In this document: piece by piece, positions 36,707 through 44,880 of the stretch
How the letters are laid out: each line of letters starts with the position of its first letter
Numbering within the stretch: the first letter of the stretch is position 1
Origin: Halomonas alkaliantarctica
GTDB taxonomy: Bacteria > Pseudomonadota > Gammaproteobacteria > Pseudomonadales > Halomonadaceae
Direction of reading: 5' to 3'
Length of the DNA: 64,000 nt
NCBI RefSeq assembly: GCF_029854215.1
Contig: NZ_CP122961.1
Coordinates: 3,596,001-3,660,000, forward strand
Notes under the pieces: model-generated
The model's database searches: none
What the model saw: only the letters and a program-made list of their open reading frames with translations
What the model was told of the DNA's origin: nothing
Translations under genes and position numbers: made by a program

Positions 36707-36749
36707 CATACAAAAGTATATGTTGAACATATACCAAAAACGTTAGACA
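36707..36749. promoter_or_regulatory. Composite operator between xylD and orphan dctP
   Basis: Positions 36707-36729 are identical over 23 nt to 16477-16499, again between a divergent IlvD-family dehydratase gene and a dctP gene. TGTTGAACA (36721-36729) is followed after 11 nt by CGTTAGACA (36741-36749), an imperfect match (6 of 9) to the inverted TGTTCAACA that occupies the same spacing at 16.5 kb. The rest of the 265-bp gap shows no gene. This implies co-regulation of the two loci. Confidence 0.65.
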
Positions 36750-36884
36750 TTCACCTAAGGAGCGGCACTTACTCCGCTAAATAAGCGAGTGCCGTTTACA
36801 CACAACAACAATCAACCACGCTGCAGCTCGCTAGGAATATCCCTTTAGCATAGCGATTTGCAGCACGCCAGGAGAGTGACGACT

Positions 36885-37961
36885 ATGCACCATCTTTGGA
36901 AACGCACCCTATTAATGACCGGCGCTACACTGCTCAGCTCAGGTATCGCCTACGCGCAAACGCCTGACCTTTCCGACCCGCCAGAGATTGACGGCGGTAC
37001 CGTGGGTGACCACGGCAGCGTCACCCTGCGTATGGGACTTGGCTTAGCGGAAAGCTCGCCTCAATACATCTCTAGCCAGTACTTCGCAGATATTCTTGAT
37101 CAGCGCAGCGAAGGCCGCATTAGCGTTGACATCTTCCCGAACAGCCAGCTTGGCGACGATGTGCAGATGATGGAAATGCTGCAGACCGGTACGCTGGATA
37201 TGACTTACCCCTCTTCTTCACCCGCTACCGGCTACGTTGAGGAGCTGGCGGTTTTCGACCTCCCCTTCTTGTTACCTACTCGGGAAGCGGCTATTAAGGC
37301 TATGCGTAGCGATGCCGCTCAGGAAATGCTCGACGCCTTCGATGGCACCGGCCTGAAGGCTCTGGCGTTCTCTGAAAACGGCTTCCGTCAGCTCTCCAAT
37401 AGTGCTCGGGAAGTCTCCTCTCCAGAAGATGTGGCAGGCCTAGACGTTCGCGGCCTCTCAATTCGCACCATGGAAAACCCGGTGCACTTAGCTATTTGGG
37501 AAGCACTGGGCGCCAACCCGACCCCGATGGCGTTTGGTGAGCTCTTCTCCGCCATGGAACAGGGCGTTGTCGATGGACAGGAAAACCCCTGGAGCACCAT
37601 TCTGACCTCCAACTTCTATGAAGTGCAGGACTACGGCTCCGAAACCCGCCACGTTTACACACCCTTTATCAAGATGATCTCTCAGCGTACCTGGGACCGT
37701 CTCGATCCTGAATATCAGGAACTTGTTCAGGAAGCCGCTCTGAAGGCTGCCGATTACGAAATCCAGCTTTCCAGCGAGTACGACGACTGGGCGCGGGATC
37801 AGCTTGAAGAGCGCGGCATGCAAATCACCCGCCTTGATGACGAACAGATTGCCGCTTTCCAGGAAGCCGTGCAGCCAGTTTACGAGGAGTGGGCGCCGCG
37901 CATTGGCGAAGATCTAGTGGAGGAATTCCAGCGGATTGCTGAATCATCAATGACGGACTGA
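36885..37961 (+). CDS. dctP: Orphan TRAP substrate-binding protein DctP
   Basis: 358 aa from the ATG at 36885 (GGAGAG eight bases upstream), with a signal peptide ending AYAQTPD. The LDVRGLSIRTMENPVHLAIWEALGANPTPMAFGELFSAMEQGVVDGQENPWS segment is the conserved DctP ligand loop, and the sequence is closer to classic DctP/YiaO proteins than to the 16605-17624 protein. No dctQ or dctM follows: a terminator and then an SDR gene do. It must borrow membrane subunits encoded elsewhere. Pairing with xylD suggests D-xylonate as ligand (inference). Confidence 0.88.
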   Translation: MHHLWKRTLLMTGATLLSSGIAYAQTPDLSDPPEIDGGTVGDHGSVTLRMGLGLAESSPQYISSQYFADILDQRSEGRISVDIFPNSQLGDDVQMMEMLQTGTLDMTYPSSSPATGYVEELAVFDLPFLLPTREAAIKAMRSDAAQEMLDAFDGTGLKALAFSENGFRQLSNSAREVSSPEDVAGLDVRGLSIRTMENPVHLAIWEALGANPTPMAFGELFSAMEQGVVDGQENPWSTILTSNFYEVQDYGSETRHVYTPFIKMISQRTWDRLDPEYQELVQEAALKAADYEIQLSSEYDDWARDQLEERGMQITRLDDEQIAAFQEAVQPVYEEWAPRIGEDLVEEFQRIAESSMTD

Positions 37962-38028
37962 TCACTCCAACGCTGGGACTTTCCCCGTTCATCAACCGCT
38001 TAAAAAAAGTATTCAAAAAAACACTCAC

Positions 38029-38053
38029 AGGGACGGCTTAGGCTGTCCCTTTT
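38029..38053 (+). terminator. Terminator after orphan dctP
   Basis: AGGGACGGC-TTAG-GCTGTCCCT forms a 9-bp stem with one G-U pair, followed by TTTTGTGTTT on the plus strand. It closes the dctP unit as a single-gene transcript. The remaining 305-bp gap up to the SDR gene holds the operator-like sites at 38127-38169 and no coding sequence that I can support. Confidence 0.7.
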
Positions 38054-38126
38054 GTGTTTCATGGTGCCACTCAGAATATTGGCAACTTTCGATGACTAGG
38101 CCATACTTACACAAACATCATGCTAG

Positions 38127-38169
38127 CATCCTGTCATACCAGATAAATTTTTTGTCATCTAGGTGACAA
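38127..38169. promoter_or_regulatory. NanR-box-like site and second palindrome before the SDR operon
   Basis: On the minus strand 38127-38141 reads GGTATGACAGGATGC, a one-base-shorter variant of the sites at 46642 and 49806. Immediately downstream, TTGTCATCT/AGGTGACAA (38152-38169) is an 18-bp dyad with one mismatch per arm. Both lie about 100-140 bp before the SDR start at 38267. The first is a candidate site for the NanR-like protein at 41534-42259; the binder of the second is unknown. Confidence 0.5.
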
Positions 38170-38266
38170 CCGCCACCAGTGCAGTGGCGATTGAAGTAAA
38201 CCATCAAGCGATCCTCGTTGGATCACCAGCAGTACCGGATCAACAACAACCACACCGGGAACCGCC

Positions 38267-39016
38267 ATGCGACTTAAAGACAAGACGGCTCTAATTACCG
38301 CTGCAGGCCAAGGCATTGGTCGGGCCACAGCGCTGCGCTTCGCCGCCGAGGGCGCGCGCGTCATTGCCACCGACATCAATATCCAAAGCCTCAACGAACT
38401 GGCCACCACCCCAGGCATCAACACGCGCCAGCTCAATGTTCTGGATAGCAACGCTATAGACACACTGGCCGCTGAGATAGGCGCCGTAGACATCCTCTTC
38501 AACTGTGCTGGCTATGTGGCCAACGGCTCACTGCTGGACGGCAGCGATGAAGACTGGGAACTATCGCTATCACTCAATGTGATGGCAATGATGCGTATGA
38601 TTCGCGCCATGCTGCCAGCCATGCTCGATAATGGCGGCGGAAGCATCGTCAATATGGCCTCGGTGGCCTCAAGCCTCAAGGGCGTGCCCAACCGCTGCGC
38701 CTACGGCACCACCAAGGCCGCCGTGCTCGGCCTGACCAAGTCAGTCGCCGCCGACTATATCGGGCAGGGAATTCGCTGCAACGCCATCTGCCCCGGCACG
38801 GTTGACTCGCCTTCGTTGCGCCAGCGTATTGGCGAACAAGCCAAGCGCCAGGGACGTAAAGAAGATGATGTCTATGCCGAATTCATCGCCAGGCAGCCTC
38901 AGGGGCGTCTTGGCAGCCCGGAAGAAATTGCCGCCCTAGCCACCTACCTCGCCGCCGATGAGTCCGCCTATACCACAGGCACCGCCCAGGTTATTGATGG
39001 TGGCTGGCTGATCTGA
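38267..39016 (+). CDS. SDR, probable 2-keto-3-deoxy-L-fuconate dehydrogenase
   Basis: 249 aa. TAAGQGIG at residues 11-18 binds NAD; FNCAGYVANGSLLD, NMASVASSLKGVPNRCAYGTTKAAVLGLTKSVAADYIGQGIRCNAICPGTVDSPSL includes Tyr146 and Lys150. This is the BDH2/L-KDF-dehydrogenase subfamily, which oxidises C4 of 2-keto-3-deoxy-L-fuconate to the 2,4-diketo acid. The next gene encodes the hydrolase for that product, and L-fuconate dehydratase is at 51185-52486. Action on other 2-keto-3-deoxy acids of like stereochemistry is possible. Confidence 0.85.
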   Translation: MRLKDKTALITAAGQGIGRATALRFAAEGARVIATDINIQSLNELATTPGINTRQLNVLDSNAIDTLAAEIGAVDILFNCAGYVANGSLLDGSDEDWELSLSLNVMAMMRMIRAMLPAMLDNGGGSIVNMASVASSLKGVPNRCAYGTTKAAVLGLTKSVAADYIGQGIRCNAICPGTVDSPSLRQRIGEQAKRQGRKEDDVYAEFIARQPQGRLGSPEEIAALATYLAADESAYTTGTAQVIDGGWLI

Positions 39017-39165
39017 TCCCGTGTGCACCGAACCAACTTTAGACACCCTGTCTGTCGCCAGCGCTCAAAACTATTGGCTTTCAGAATCACCTGTTTTCAA
39101 ACCCGCTAGATCTTAAAAAACCAGCTCGTAAACACTCGCTTTCTGGACAACCAAGGAACCGACCA

Positions 39166-40017
39166 ATGAAATTGTTACGCTTCGGCCCGCGCGGCCATGA
39201 AAAACCCGGCCTGCTAGATGACAACGGAGTGATTCGCGACCTGTCAGCGCATGTCACCGATCTGGCCGGAGAGTCTCTCGACCGCCACGCTTTGGAAGGT
39301 CTTGCTGCGCTGGATGCATCGAGTCTGCCTGAGGTGCCCACCGACACGCGCCTGGGTCCCTGCGTTGCCGGCGTGGGTAAGTTCATCTGCATTGGCCTGA
39401 ACTACTCCGACCACGCCGCCGAAACCGGCGCACAGGTTCCCCCAGAGCCGGTGATTTTCAATAAATGGACCAGTGCCATTTGCGGCCCTAATGACGAGGT
39501 GATCATTCCGCGTGACTCTGAGAAAACCGACTGGGAAGTGGAACTTGGGGTGGTGATCGGCAAGGCCGGAAGCTACATCGACGAAGCCGATGCCATGCAG
39601 CATGTTGCCGGTTTCTGTGTGGTCAACGATGTCTCAGAACGCGCATTCCAGCTCGAACGCAGCGGCACTTGGGACAAAGGCAAGGGCTGCGATACTTTTG
39701 GGCCCCTGGGCCCGTGGCTTGTCACGCCCGACGAGGTAACAGACCCCCATCAGCTCGACATGTGGCTCGACGTAGATGGTAAGCGCTACCAGGATGGCAA
39801 CACTCGCACCATGGTCTATCAGATCCCGTTTCTGATCAGCTACCTGAGCCGCTTTATGAGCCTGCAGCCGGGTGATGTGATCTCCACGGGTACTCCGCCC
39901 GGTGTCGGCATGGGGCAACAGCCGCCGGTCTACCTCAAGCCCGGTCAACGTATGCGCCTGGGCATCCAGGGGCTAGGTGAGCAACACCAGACCGTCGTAG
40001 CCGACCAGAAACGCTGA
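39166..40017 (+). CDS. FAH-family 2,4-diketo-3-deoxy sugar-acid hydrolase
   Basis: 283 aa fumarylacetoacetase-fold hydrolase. Metal ligands Glu124, Glu126 (WEVELGVVIG) and Asp155 (VNDVSERAFQ) are visible, with CIGLNYSDHAAE and GDVISTGTPPGVGMG. It cleaves a C-C bond in a 2,4-diketo acid; for the L-fuconate route the products are pyruvate and L-lactate. It lies 149 bp after the SDR and 14 bp before the zinc ADH, forming a three-gene plus-strand unit. Confidence 0.86.
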   Translation: MKLLRFGPRGHEKPGLLDDNGVIRDLSAHVTDLAGESLDRHALEGLAALDASSLPEVPTDTRLGPCVAGVGKFICIGLNYSDHAAETGAQVPPEPVIFNKWTSAICGPNDEVIIPRDSEKTDWEVELGVVIGKAGSYIDEADAMQHVAGFCVVNDVSERAFQLERSGTWDKGKGCDTFGPLGPWLVTPDEVTDPHQLDMWLDVDGKRYQDGNTRTMVYQIPFLISYLSRFMSLQPGDVISTGTPPGVGMGQQPPVYLKPGQRMRLGIQGLGEQHQTVVADQKR

Positions 40018-40031
40018 GCCAGGAGGCCAAG

Positions 40032-41087
40032 ATGCGAACTGTCGTATGTGCCGAACCGGGTTACATGGTTCTTGAAGAGCGCGATCCCCCACGCTGCGGC
40101 AAAGGGGAAGCGCTGCTGCGTATTCGTCGTATCGGTGTGTGCGGCACCGATATACACGCCTACGGCGGCAACCAGCCTTACTTCAGCTATCCGCGCGTAC
40201 TGGGCCATGAGCTGGCCGGCGAGATCATTGAGGTGGGTAGCGAGGGTGATCCCAAGCTGATTGGGCAGCGCGCCTATGTGATTCCCTATCTGCACTGCGG
40301 TCAGTGCCGTGCCTGTCGCACAGGGCACAGCAATTGCTGCAAACGGATACAAGTTATCGGGGTTCATCGGGATGGCGGCATGTGCGACACCCTGGCGGTC
40401 CCCCTCGATCATCTAGTGGTTTCCGAAACCCTAGAACTTGACCAACTGGCGCTGGTCGAGTGCATGGCTATCGGCGCCCATGCGGTGCGCCGTAGTGGAC
40501 TAGGCCAGGGCGAACTGGCGGTCGTGACCGGCGCTGGGCCTATTGGCATGGGGGTGGCCCAGTTTGCGCGTGAACGTGGTGCGCGGGTAGTAGTGGTCGA
40601 CACCAACCCCGAGCGCCTGGCCTTCTGTCGGGAAAAACTCGACATTGAGTTGACCTTGAACCCCAACGAGGATGATATCGACGCCGCCCTCAAGGCCATG
40701 AGCGATGATGAGCTCGCCGATGTGGTATTCGACGCCACCGGCAGTCCCGCTGCCATGCAGGCCGGATTCGACCTAGTGGGGCAAGCGGGGCGTTACGTAC
40801 TGGTGAGTATCGTCAAGGCTGATATCAGCTTCCACGACCCTGACTTACACCGCAAAGAGATGACCCTGCTAGCCAGCCGCAACGCGACGCGTGCCGACTT
40901 CGATCAAGTGACCCGATTGATGGAAAGCGGGCGCCTTAGGGTCGATGCGATGATCACTCACCGTGCTGAACTGGCCGATGTCCCCGAGCGGATGCCTACT
41001 TGGTGCGCGCCTGCCACCGGTGTAGTCAAAGCTATGATCGAAATCAACGACACGTCTCAACAATCCATATCGGGAGCACTGTCATGA
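40032..41087 (+). CDS. Zinc-binding MDR alcohol dehydrogenase, sugar-acid type
   Basis: 351 aa medium-chain dehydrogenase. Catalytic zinc residues Cys37 (GVCGTD) and His59-Glu60 (GHE); structural zinc cysteines in CGQCRACRTGHSNCC (89-103); cofactor loop TGAGPIGMGVAQFA. The C-terminal RLMESGRLRVDAMITHRAELADV resembles L-galactonate/L-gulonate 5-dehydrogenases (LgoD type) and L-fucose dehydrogenase clusters. It may oxidise L-galactonate or the starting aldose. AGGAGG precedes the ATG. Confidence 0.85.
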   Translation: MRTVVCAEPGYMVLEERDPPRCGKGEALLRIRRIGVCGTDIHAYGGNQPYFSYPRVLGHELAGEIIEVGSEGDPKLIGQRAYVIPYLHCGQCRACRTGHSNCCKRIQVIGVHRDGGMCDTLAVPLDHLVVSETLELDQLALVECMAIGAHAVRRSGLGQGELAVVTGAGPIGMGVAQFARERGARVVVVDTNPERLAFCREKLDIELTLNPNEDDIDAALKAMSDDELADVVFDATGSPAAMQAGFDLVGQAGRYVLVSIVKADISFHDPDLHRKEMTLLASRNATRADFDQVTRLMESGRLRVDAMITHRAELADVPERMPTWCAPATGVVKAMIEINDTSQQSISGALS

Positions 41088-41481
41088 GCCAAACCATCGC
41101 CAGTGACAGCGCATTACTCTCACCGAGGCGGTTCGCCACAAACACAAGTTCACTCTCGTGGCTCTTGATCACGGCGCCAACCTGATCATGTTCACGACGG
41201 GGCTTGGTACGCCAACAGGAAACCCGGTCACGCCGGTACTCAAAATCGCCAGCAACACTTTGCTTGCCATGCGCATGAGCGACATTATTGACTTCGATGC
41301 AGGTTCGATCATTCGGGGTGAGGTAGAGATCGGTGAGCTGGCCGACCGCTTGCTAGAAATGTGCATCGAAACAGCGTCCGGGCGCTACCGGCCACGTGCA
41401 GTGAGGCTGGCTCGGTACGATTTCATTCCCTGGAAGTGTGGGGTATCGCTACAACATAAAACACGGCCCGCCTTAAAGTAG
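41084..41481 (+). pseudogene. UxaA-family dehydratase C-terminal remnant
   Basis: A fragment of about 105 residues reads ANLIMFTTGLGTPTGNPVTPVLKIASNT, then IDFDAGSII, LLEMCIETASGRYRPRAVRLARYDFIPWKCGVSL, which is the C-terminal end of a UxaA-type altronate dehydratase (compare the end of the 27378-28907 protein). The N-terminal 400 residues are missing. The ATG at 41084 (MSQTIASDSA) is in another frame, and the upstream in-frame bases (LTEAVRHKHKFTLVALD) do not look like UxaA. The frame runs past the usual GVSL end into the terminator hairpin. A decayed gene joined to unrelated sequence. Confidence 0.75.
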
Positions 41482-41494
41482 GCCGTGGTGTTTT
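41462..41494 (+). terminator. Terminator after the zinc ADH / UxaA remnant
   Basis: CACGGCC (41462-41468) pairs with GGCCGTG (41481-41487) across a 12-nt loop and is followed by GTGTTTTGTG. The TAG ending the UxaA remnant frame lies at the loop edge. It closes the plus-strand unit and faces the convergent GntR gene at 41534. Confidence 0.6.
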
Positions 41495-41533
41495 GTGTTC
41501 AAAGCTCGCATGGCGACGCCTGGGCAGACTATA

Positions 41534-42259
41534 TCAATCAGGCGTGGGTGCCAGGCGCTTTTTAAGCTGCATGTAGGTGCCATAGTGACGATCTAGATGA
41601 CGACGCATCGCCGCTTCAGCCGCGTCTGGATCACGCGACTCAATGGCCTCGATAATCTCAGTATGCGCGGCGGTGGCGGCTTTATCTTCATCCTTCTGTT
41701 GCAGCACCTGAGCACGTCGGTCATCCAACCATTCCGATAGCGCCACGTGGATGGCATCGAAAATGGGATTGCGGCCAATGCTCGCCAACACGCCATGAAA
41801 GTCGTTATCGGAACGTTTGAAGCGTGCTTCATCGCCGATGGCATCGCGATTGTCTTCCAAGGCGCCCCGTAACCTGGCCAAATCCTCTTCACTGGCATGG
41901 CTAGCAGCGTAGCGAGCCAACGAAATCTCGAACATGGCTCGCGCTTCTTGGAAATACTGCTGGCCGTCAGGCTTAGCAAGCAGTTGCCGCGTAACCCCGG
42001 AAAGCCTGGCCATCACTGCCTCGGCGGTGGGGCGAATAACTCTGGCGCGGGTACCACTGTTTATAGCGATAAGCCCTAGCTGTTGCAGGTGGAACAGTGC
42101 TTCACGCACCGCGGGTCTGCCAACACCAAACTGCTCCATCAACTCCCTCTCTGAAGGCAGTTGATCATTCTCACTCAGCCGCCCCTCGAGAATCTCCGCC
42201 TCAAGCTGTTCAGCGACCTGTTCGGACAGCGTTTTACGCTCAATCCGGTATCTGCTCAT
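41534..42259 (-). CDS. NanR-like GntR/FCD transcriptional regulator
   Basis: 241 aa. The winged helix at residues 8-78 (SEQVAEQLEAEILEGRLSE, LPSERELMEQFGVGRPAVREALFHLQQLGL, INSGTRARVIRP) and the FCD domain (FEISLARYAASHA, RSDNDFHGVLASIGRNPIFDAIHVALSEWL) closely parallel E. coli NanR as recalled, including the GRPxVREAL recognition helix. It is the last gene of dctPQM-ldh-regulator on minus, so it probably controls itself. Sites resembling NanR boxes precede nearby operons (38127, 46642, 49806). No sialic acid gene is present, so the effector should be a sugar acid or intermediate. Confidence 0.87.
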   Translation of the reverse strand: MSRYRIERKTLSEQVAEQLEAEILEGRLSENDQLPSERELMEQFGVGRPAVREALFHLQQLGLIAINSGTRARVIRPTAEAVMARLSGVTRQLLAKPDGQQYFQEARAMFEISLARYAASHASEEDLARLRGALEDNRDAIGDEARFKRSDNDFHGVLASIGRNPIFDAIHVALSEWLDDRRAQVLQQKDEDKAATAAHTEIIEAIESRDPDAAEAAMRRHLDRHYGTYMQLKKRLAPTPD

Positions 42260-42323
42260 AGGCAGTCACCCCTGGTTAACCTGGAATTTTCCGCCATTTT
42301 ACTGCATTTCAGGTCATTATCCT

Positions 42324-43400
42324 TCAATCCAGTCGAGAGAGCGGCACTATGTGGTACTGATCGGCAATTTCGGCATAGGCTATTTGATTGGCAGAATCGA
42401 GCGGAATGCCTTCGGCGTCGCGCTTGGCTTGGCAACGCCATTCGCGATCCCCAGGTGCCATTACCTGGGCATTGGGTGCAGCGGGCTGCGCGCGCAGGTC
42501 GGCTAGATACTCGGCCATTGCGTGCGTAAAAGTGCCTGCATCCGCAAACGCATCCGGTTTCATGACCAGGAAGAAGTGCCCTACCCCGCGTGGGGTCGAC
42601 ATGTCAGGCCCGCCCATGGGCAGTAACTTGAAGCCATGCTGCATGCCCGACAGCATCGAACTCAGAACTTCAACCATACCCCCCAACCCCGCGCCCTTGA
42701 AGCCGAAACCACTACCACCCAGCGGTAACAGTGCGGCCACGTCACCGGGAACGCGGCTTACCTGCCCGGCAGCATCCGCCGCGACCTGATCAGGCAGTTC
42801 ACGCCCAATCGCCCCGTACTGCTGCACGCGATTCCAGGGCACCGAGCTTGTCGCCATGTCCAGCAGGTATGGCGCCTCACCCTCTACGGGTGCCGCAAAG
42901 GCGATGGGATTAGTACCGTGAAAGGGCTTGGCGCCCTCATGCAACAGCACAAAAGGATCCGAATTACAGAACGCCATGCCGAGATAACCGCGCTCAGCCG
43001 CCGCCAATGCATAGCAACCCGCCGCGCCGAAGTGCGAAGAGTTGCCCACCGCCACAGCGCCCATCCCCACCTTTTCTGCCATCGCCATGGCGTGTTCCAT
43101 GGCGGTGTAACCCGCTAAGTGGCCAAGCCCGTTATCAGCATCCAGAAATCCGGTCGCCGCCAGGCGCTGGTGGAACTGCATGTCGGGCGCGCCGTTGATC
43201 CGCCCGCCCTTGAGCGCCTGTAGATAATGGGGCAGCAGTCGCAAGCCATGGCTGTCGGTTCCCATACGTGAAGCGGTAATCAACGCGCGAGTGACCGAGT
43301 TTGCTGATGCCTGATCGGCACCTGCCGCCTTCAGAACGGCTTGCATGAAGCGGGCAAGGTCTTCACGAGCGACGCGAAAATTTGACGATGTATCTTTCAT
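42324..43400 (-). CDS. Ldh_2-family (malate/lactate dehydrogenase-like) oxidoreductase
   Basis: 358 aa. The family core appears as SRMGTDSHGLRLLPHYLQAL near residue 50, NSSHFGAAGCYALAAAERGYLGMAFCNSDP around 121-150, GTNPIAFAAPVEG and LLDMATSSVPWNRVQQY. It should reduce or oxidise a 2-oxo/2-hydroxy acid with NAD(P). Its gene lies 62 bp after dctM and 64 bp before the NanR-like gene, so it probably acts on the acid imported by this TRAP system. It is distinct from the 30917-31972 member. Confidence 0.88.
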   Translation of the reverse strand: MKDTSSNFRVAREDLARFMQAVLKAAGADQASANSVTRALITASRMGTDSHGLRLLPHYLQALKGGRINGAPDMQFHQRLAATGFLDADNGLGHLAGYTAMEHAMAMAEKVGMGAVAVGNSSHFGAAGCYALAAAERGYLGMAFCNSDPFVLLHEGAKPFHGTNPIAFAAPVEGEAPYLLDMATSSVPWNRVQQYGAIGRELPDQVAADAAGQVSRVPGDVAALLPLGGSGFGFKGAGLGGMVEVLSSMLSGMQHGFKLLPMGGPDMSTPRGVGHFFLVMKPDAFADAGTFTHAMAEYLADLRAQPAAPNAQVMAPGDREWRCQAKRDAEGIPLDSANQIAYAEIADQYHIVPLSRLD

Positions 43401-43462
43401 TAATCAATAGCTCCTGGTGCCAGTCGGGCTATTAGTTGACCATTGGCCAGCCCTGGTAATGC

Positions 43463-44842
43463 TTAACGATAAATCAGTGTCGGCAGCCACAGCGAGATGG
43501 CTGGAATGAAGGTAACCAATAGCAAGGCGATGACCAGCGGCACTAGGAACGGCAGCGTGCCACGCATGCACTTCTCAAAGGAAATGCCGGATACTCGCGA
43601 CAGTACATACAGCACCATGCCAACCGGTGGTGTTAACAAGCCGATCATCAGGTTAAGCACCATGATCACGCCGAAGTGCACCGGATCGACACCCGCAGTA
43701 ATGGCCACCGGCAACAATACCGGCACCAGGATGGTGATCGCCGCAATGGTCTCCATAAAGCAGCCCACGACGATCAGTACCAAGTTGATAATGATCAGCG
43801 TGGCGATGGGATTGTCGGCAAATGGCCCAAGCAGGGTGACCACATGCTGGGTGACCTGGTTGCTGGTCAATATCCAGGCAAATATCGAGGCACCCGCAAC
43901 GATCAGCAGGATAACCGCGGTGGTCTCAATCGTCTCCATGCTGACTTTGAGCAAGCGACGCCACGTCAAACTGCGATACACCAAGCCACCCAGCACCAGT
44001 GCATACACCACCGCAGCGATGGCGGCTTCCGTGGGGGTAAAAGCGCCGCTCATGATGCCGCCAACAATGATTACCGGGGTCAAAAGCGATAGGAAGGCAC
44101 GCTTGAACGTATGACCAAGCACCGGAAACGAGAACACCGCATCGCGGGTATAGCCGCGCCGACGTGAAATGATCGTGATCATGGCCATTAACACCAGCCC
44201 CATCAACAGGCCCGGTACCAGGCCGGCGACGAACAGTTGGCCGACCGACACCGAGGCCATTACGCCGTAGATGACCATCGGCAGGCTCGGCGGAATAATC
44301 GGGCCGATGGTCGAAGATGCCGCAGTGATACCCACCGAGAATTCCTCGTCGTAACCGGCATCTTTCATGGCCTTGATTTCAATGGTGCCTAGCCCCCCAG
44401 CATCGGCGACTGCGGCTCCTGACATGCCGGAAAACACGATACTGGCGCCTACATTAACGTGCCCCAGACCGCCACGCATCCAGCCCATCAACGCCTTGGC
44501 AAAATCAAATATCCGTACGGTAATGCCGCCGTTGTTCATCAGGTTACCGGCGAGTATAAAGAACGGAATCGCCAACAGGGGAAAGCTGTCGACACCGTTG
44601 ATCATGCGATGCATCACGACAACATCGGGTACTCTGCCGGTCAGCAGTACATACAGCAGGCACGAGCCAGCAAGACTAATGGCGATCGGCACTCCCATCA
44701 CCAGCAGGGTAAAGAGTGCTGCAAACAGGAACAGTAGATAGTGCTGGGTGACGGCCAATGCGATACAGCCGAGTATCGCGACAGCCGCGACCAATGGCGG
44801 CACTATCGCACCGCCGCGCCTCACAGCCAGAATATTAGGCAT
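43463..44842 (-). CDS. dctM: TRAP transporter large permease DctM (system 2)
   Basis: 459 aa. A hydrophobic N-terminal extension of about 30 residues precedes the usual twelve-segment core: LLAIPFFILAGNLMNNGGI, GGLGHVNVGASIVFSGMSGAAVADAGGLGTIEIKAM, IGPIIPPSLPMVIYGVMA and LLTPPVGMVLYVLSRVSGI. It is the sodium-coupled channel for the acid bound by the 45524-46525 protein. It follows dctQ by 38 bp. Confidence 0.9.
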   Translation of the reverse strand: MPNILAVRRGGAIVPPLVAAVAILGCIALAVTQHYLLFLFAALFTLLVMGVPIAISLAGSCLLYVLLTGRVPDVVVMHRMINGVDSFPLLAIPFFILAGNLMNNGGITVRIFDFAKALMGWMRGGLGHVNVGASIVFSGMSGAAVADAGGLGTIEIKAMKDAGYDEEFSVGITAASSTIGPIIPPSLPMVIYGVMASVSVGQLFVAGLVPGLLMGLVLMAMITIISRRRGYTRDAVFSFPVLGHTFKRAFLSLLTPVIIVGGIMSGAFTPTEAAIAAVVYALVLGGLVYRSLTWRRLLKVSMETIETTAVILLIVAGASIFAWILTSNQVTQHVVTLLGPFADNPIATLIIINLVLIVVGCFMETIAAITILVPVLLPVAITAGVDPVHFGVIMVLNLMIGLLTPPVGMVLYVLSRVSGISFEKCMRGTLPFLVPLVIALLLVTFIPAISLWLPTLIYR

Positions 44843-44880
44843 TGGGGTGATCTCCGAGAGAGTAGCGTGTTGGCGTGTTG

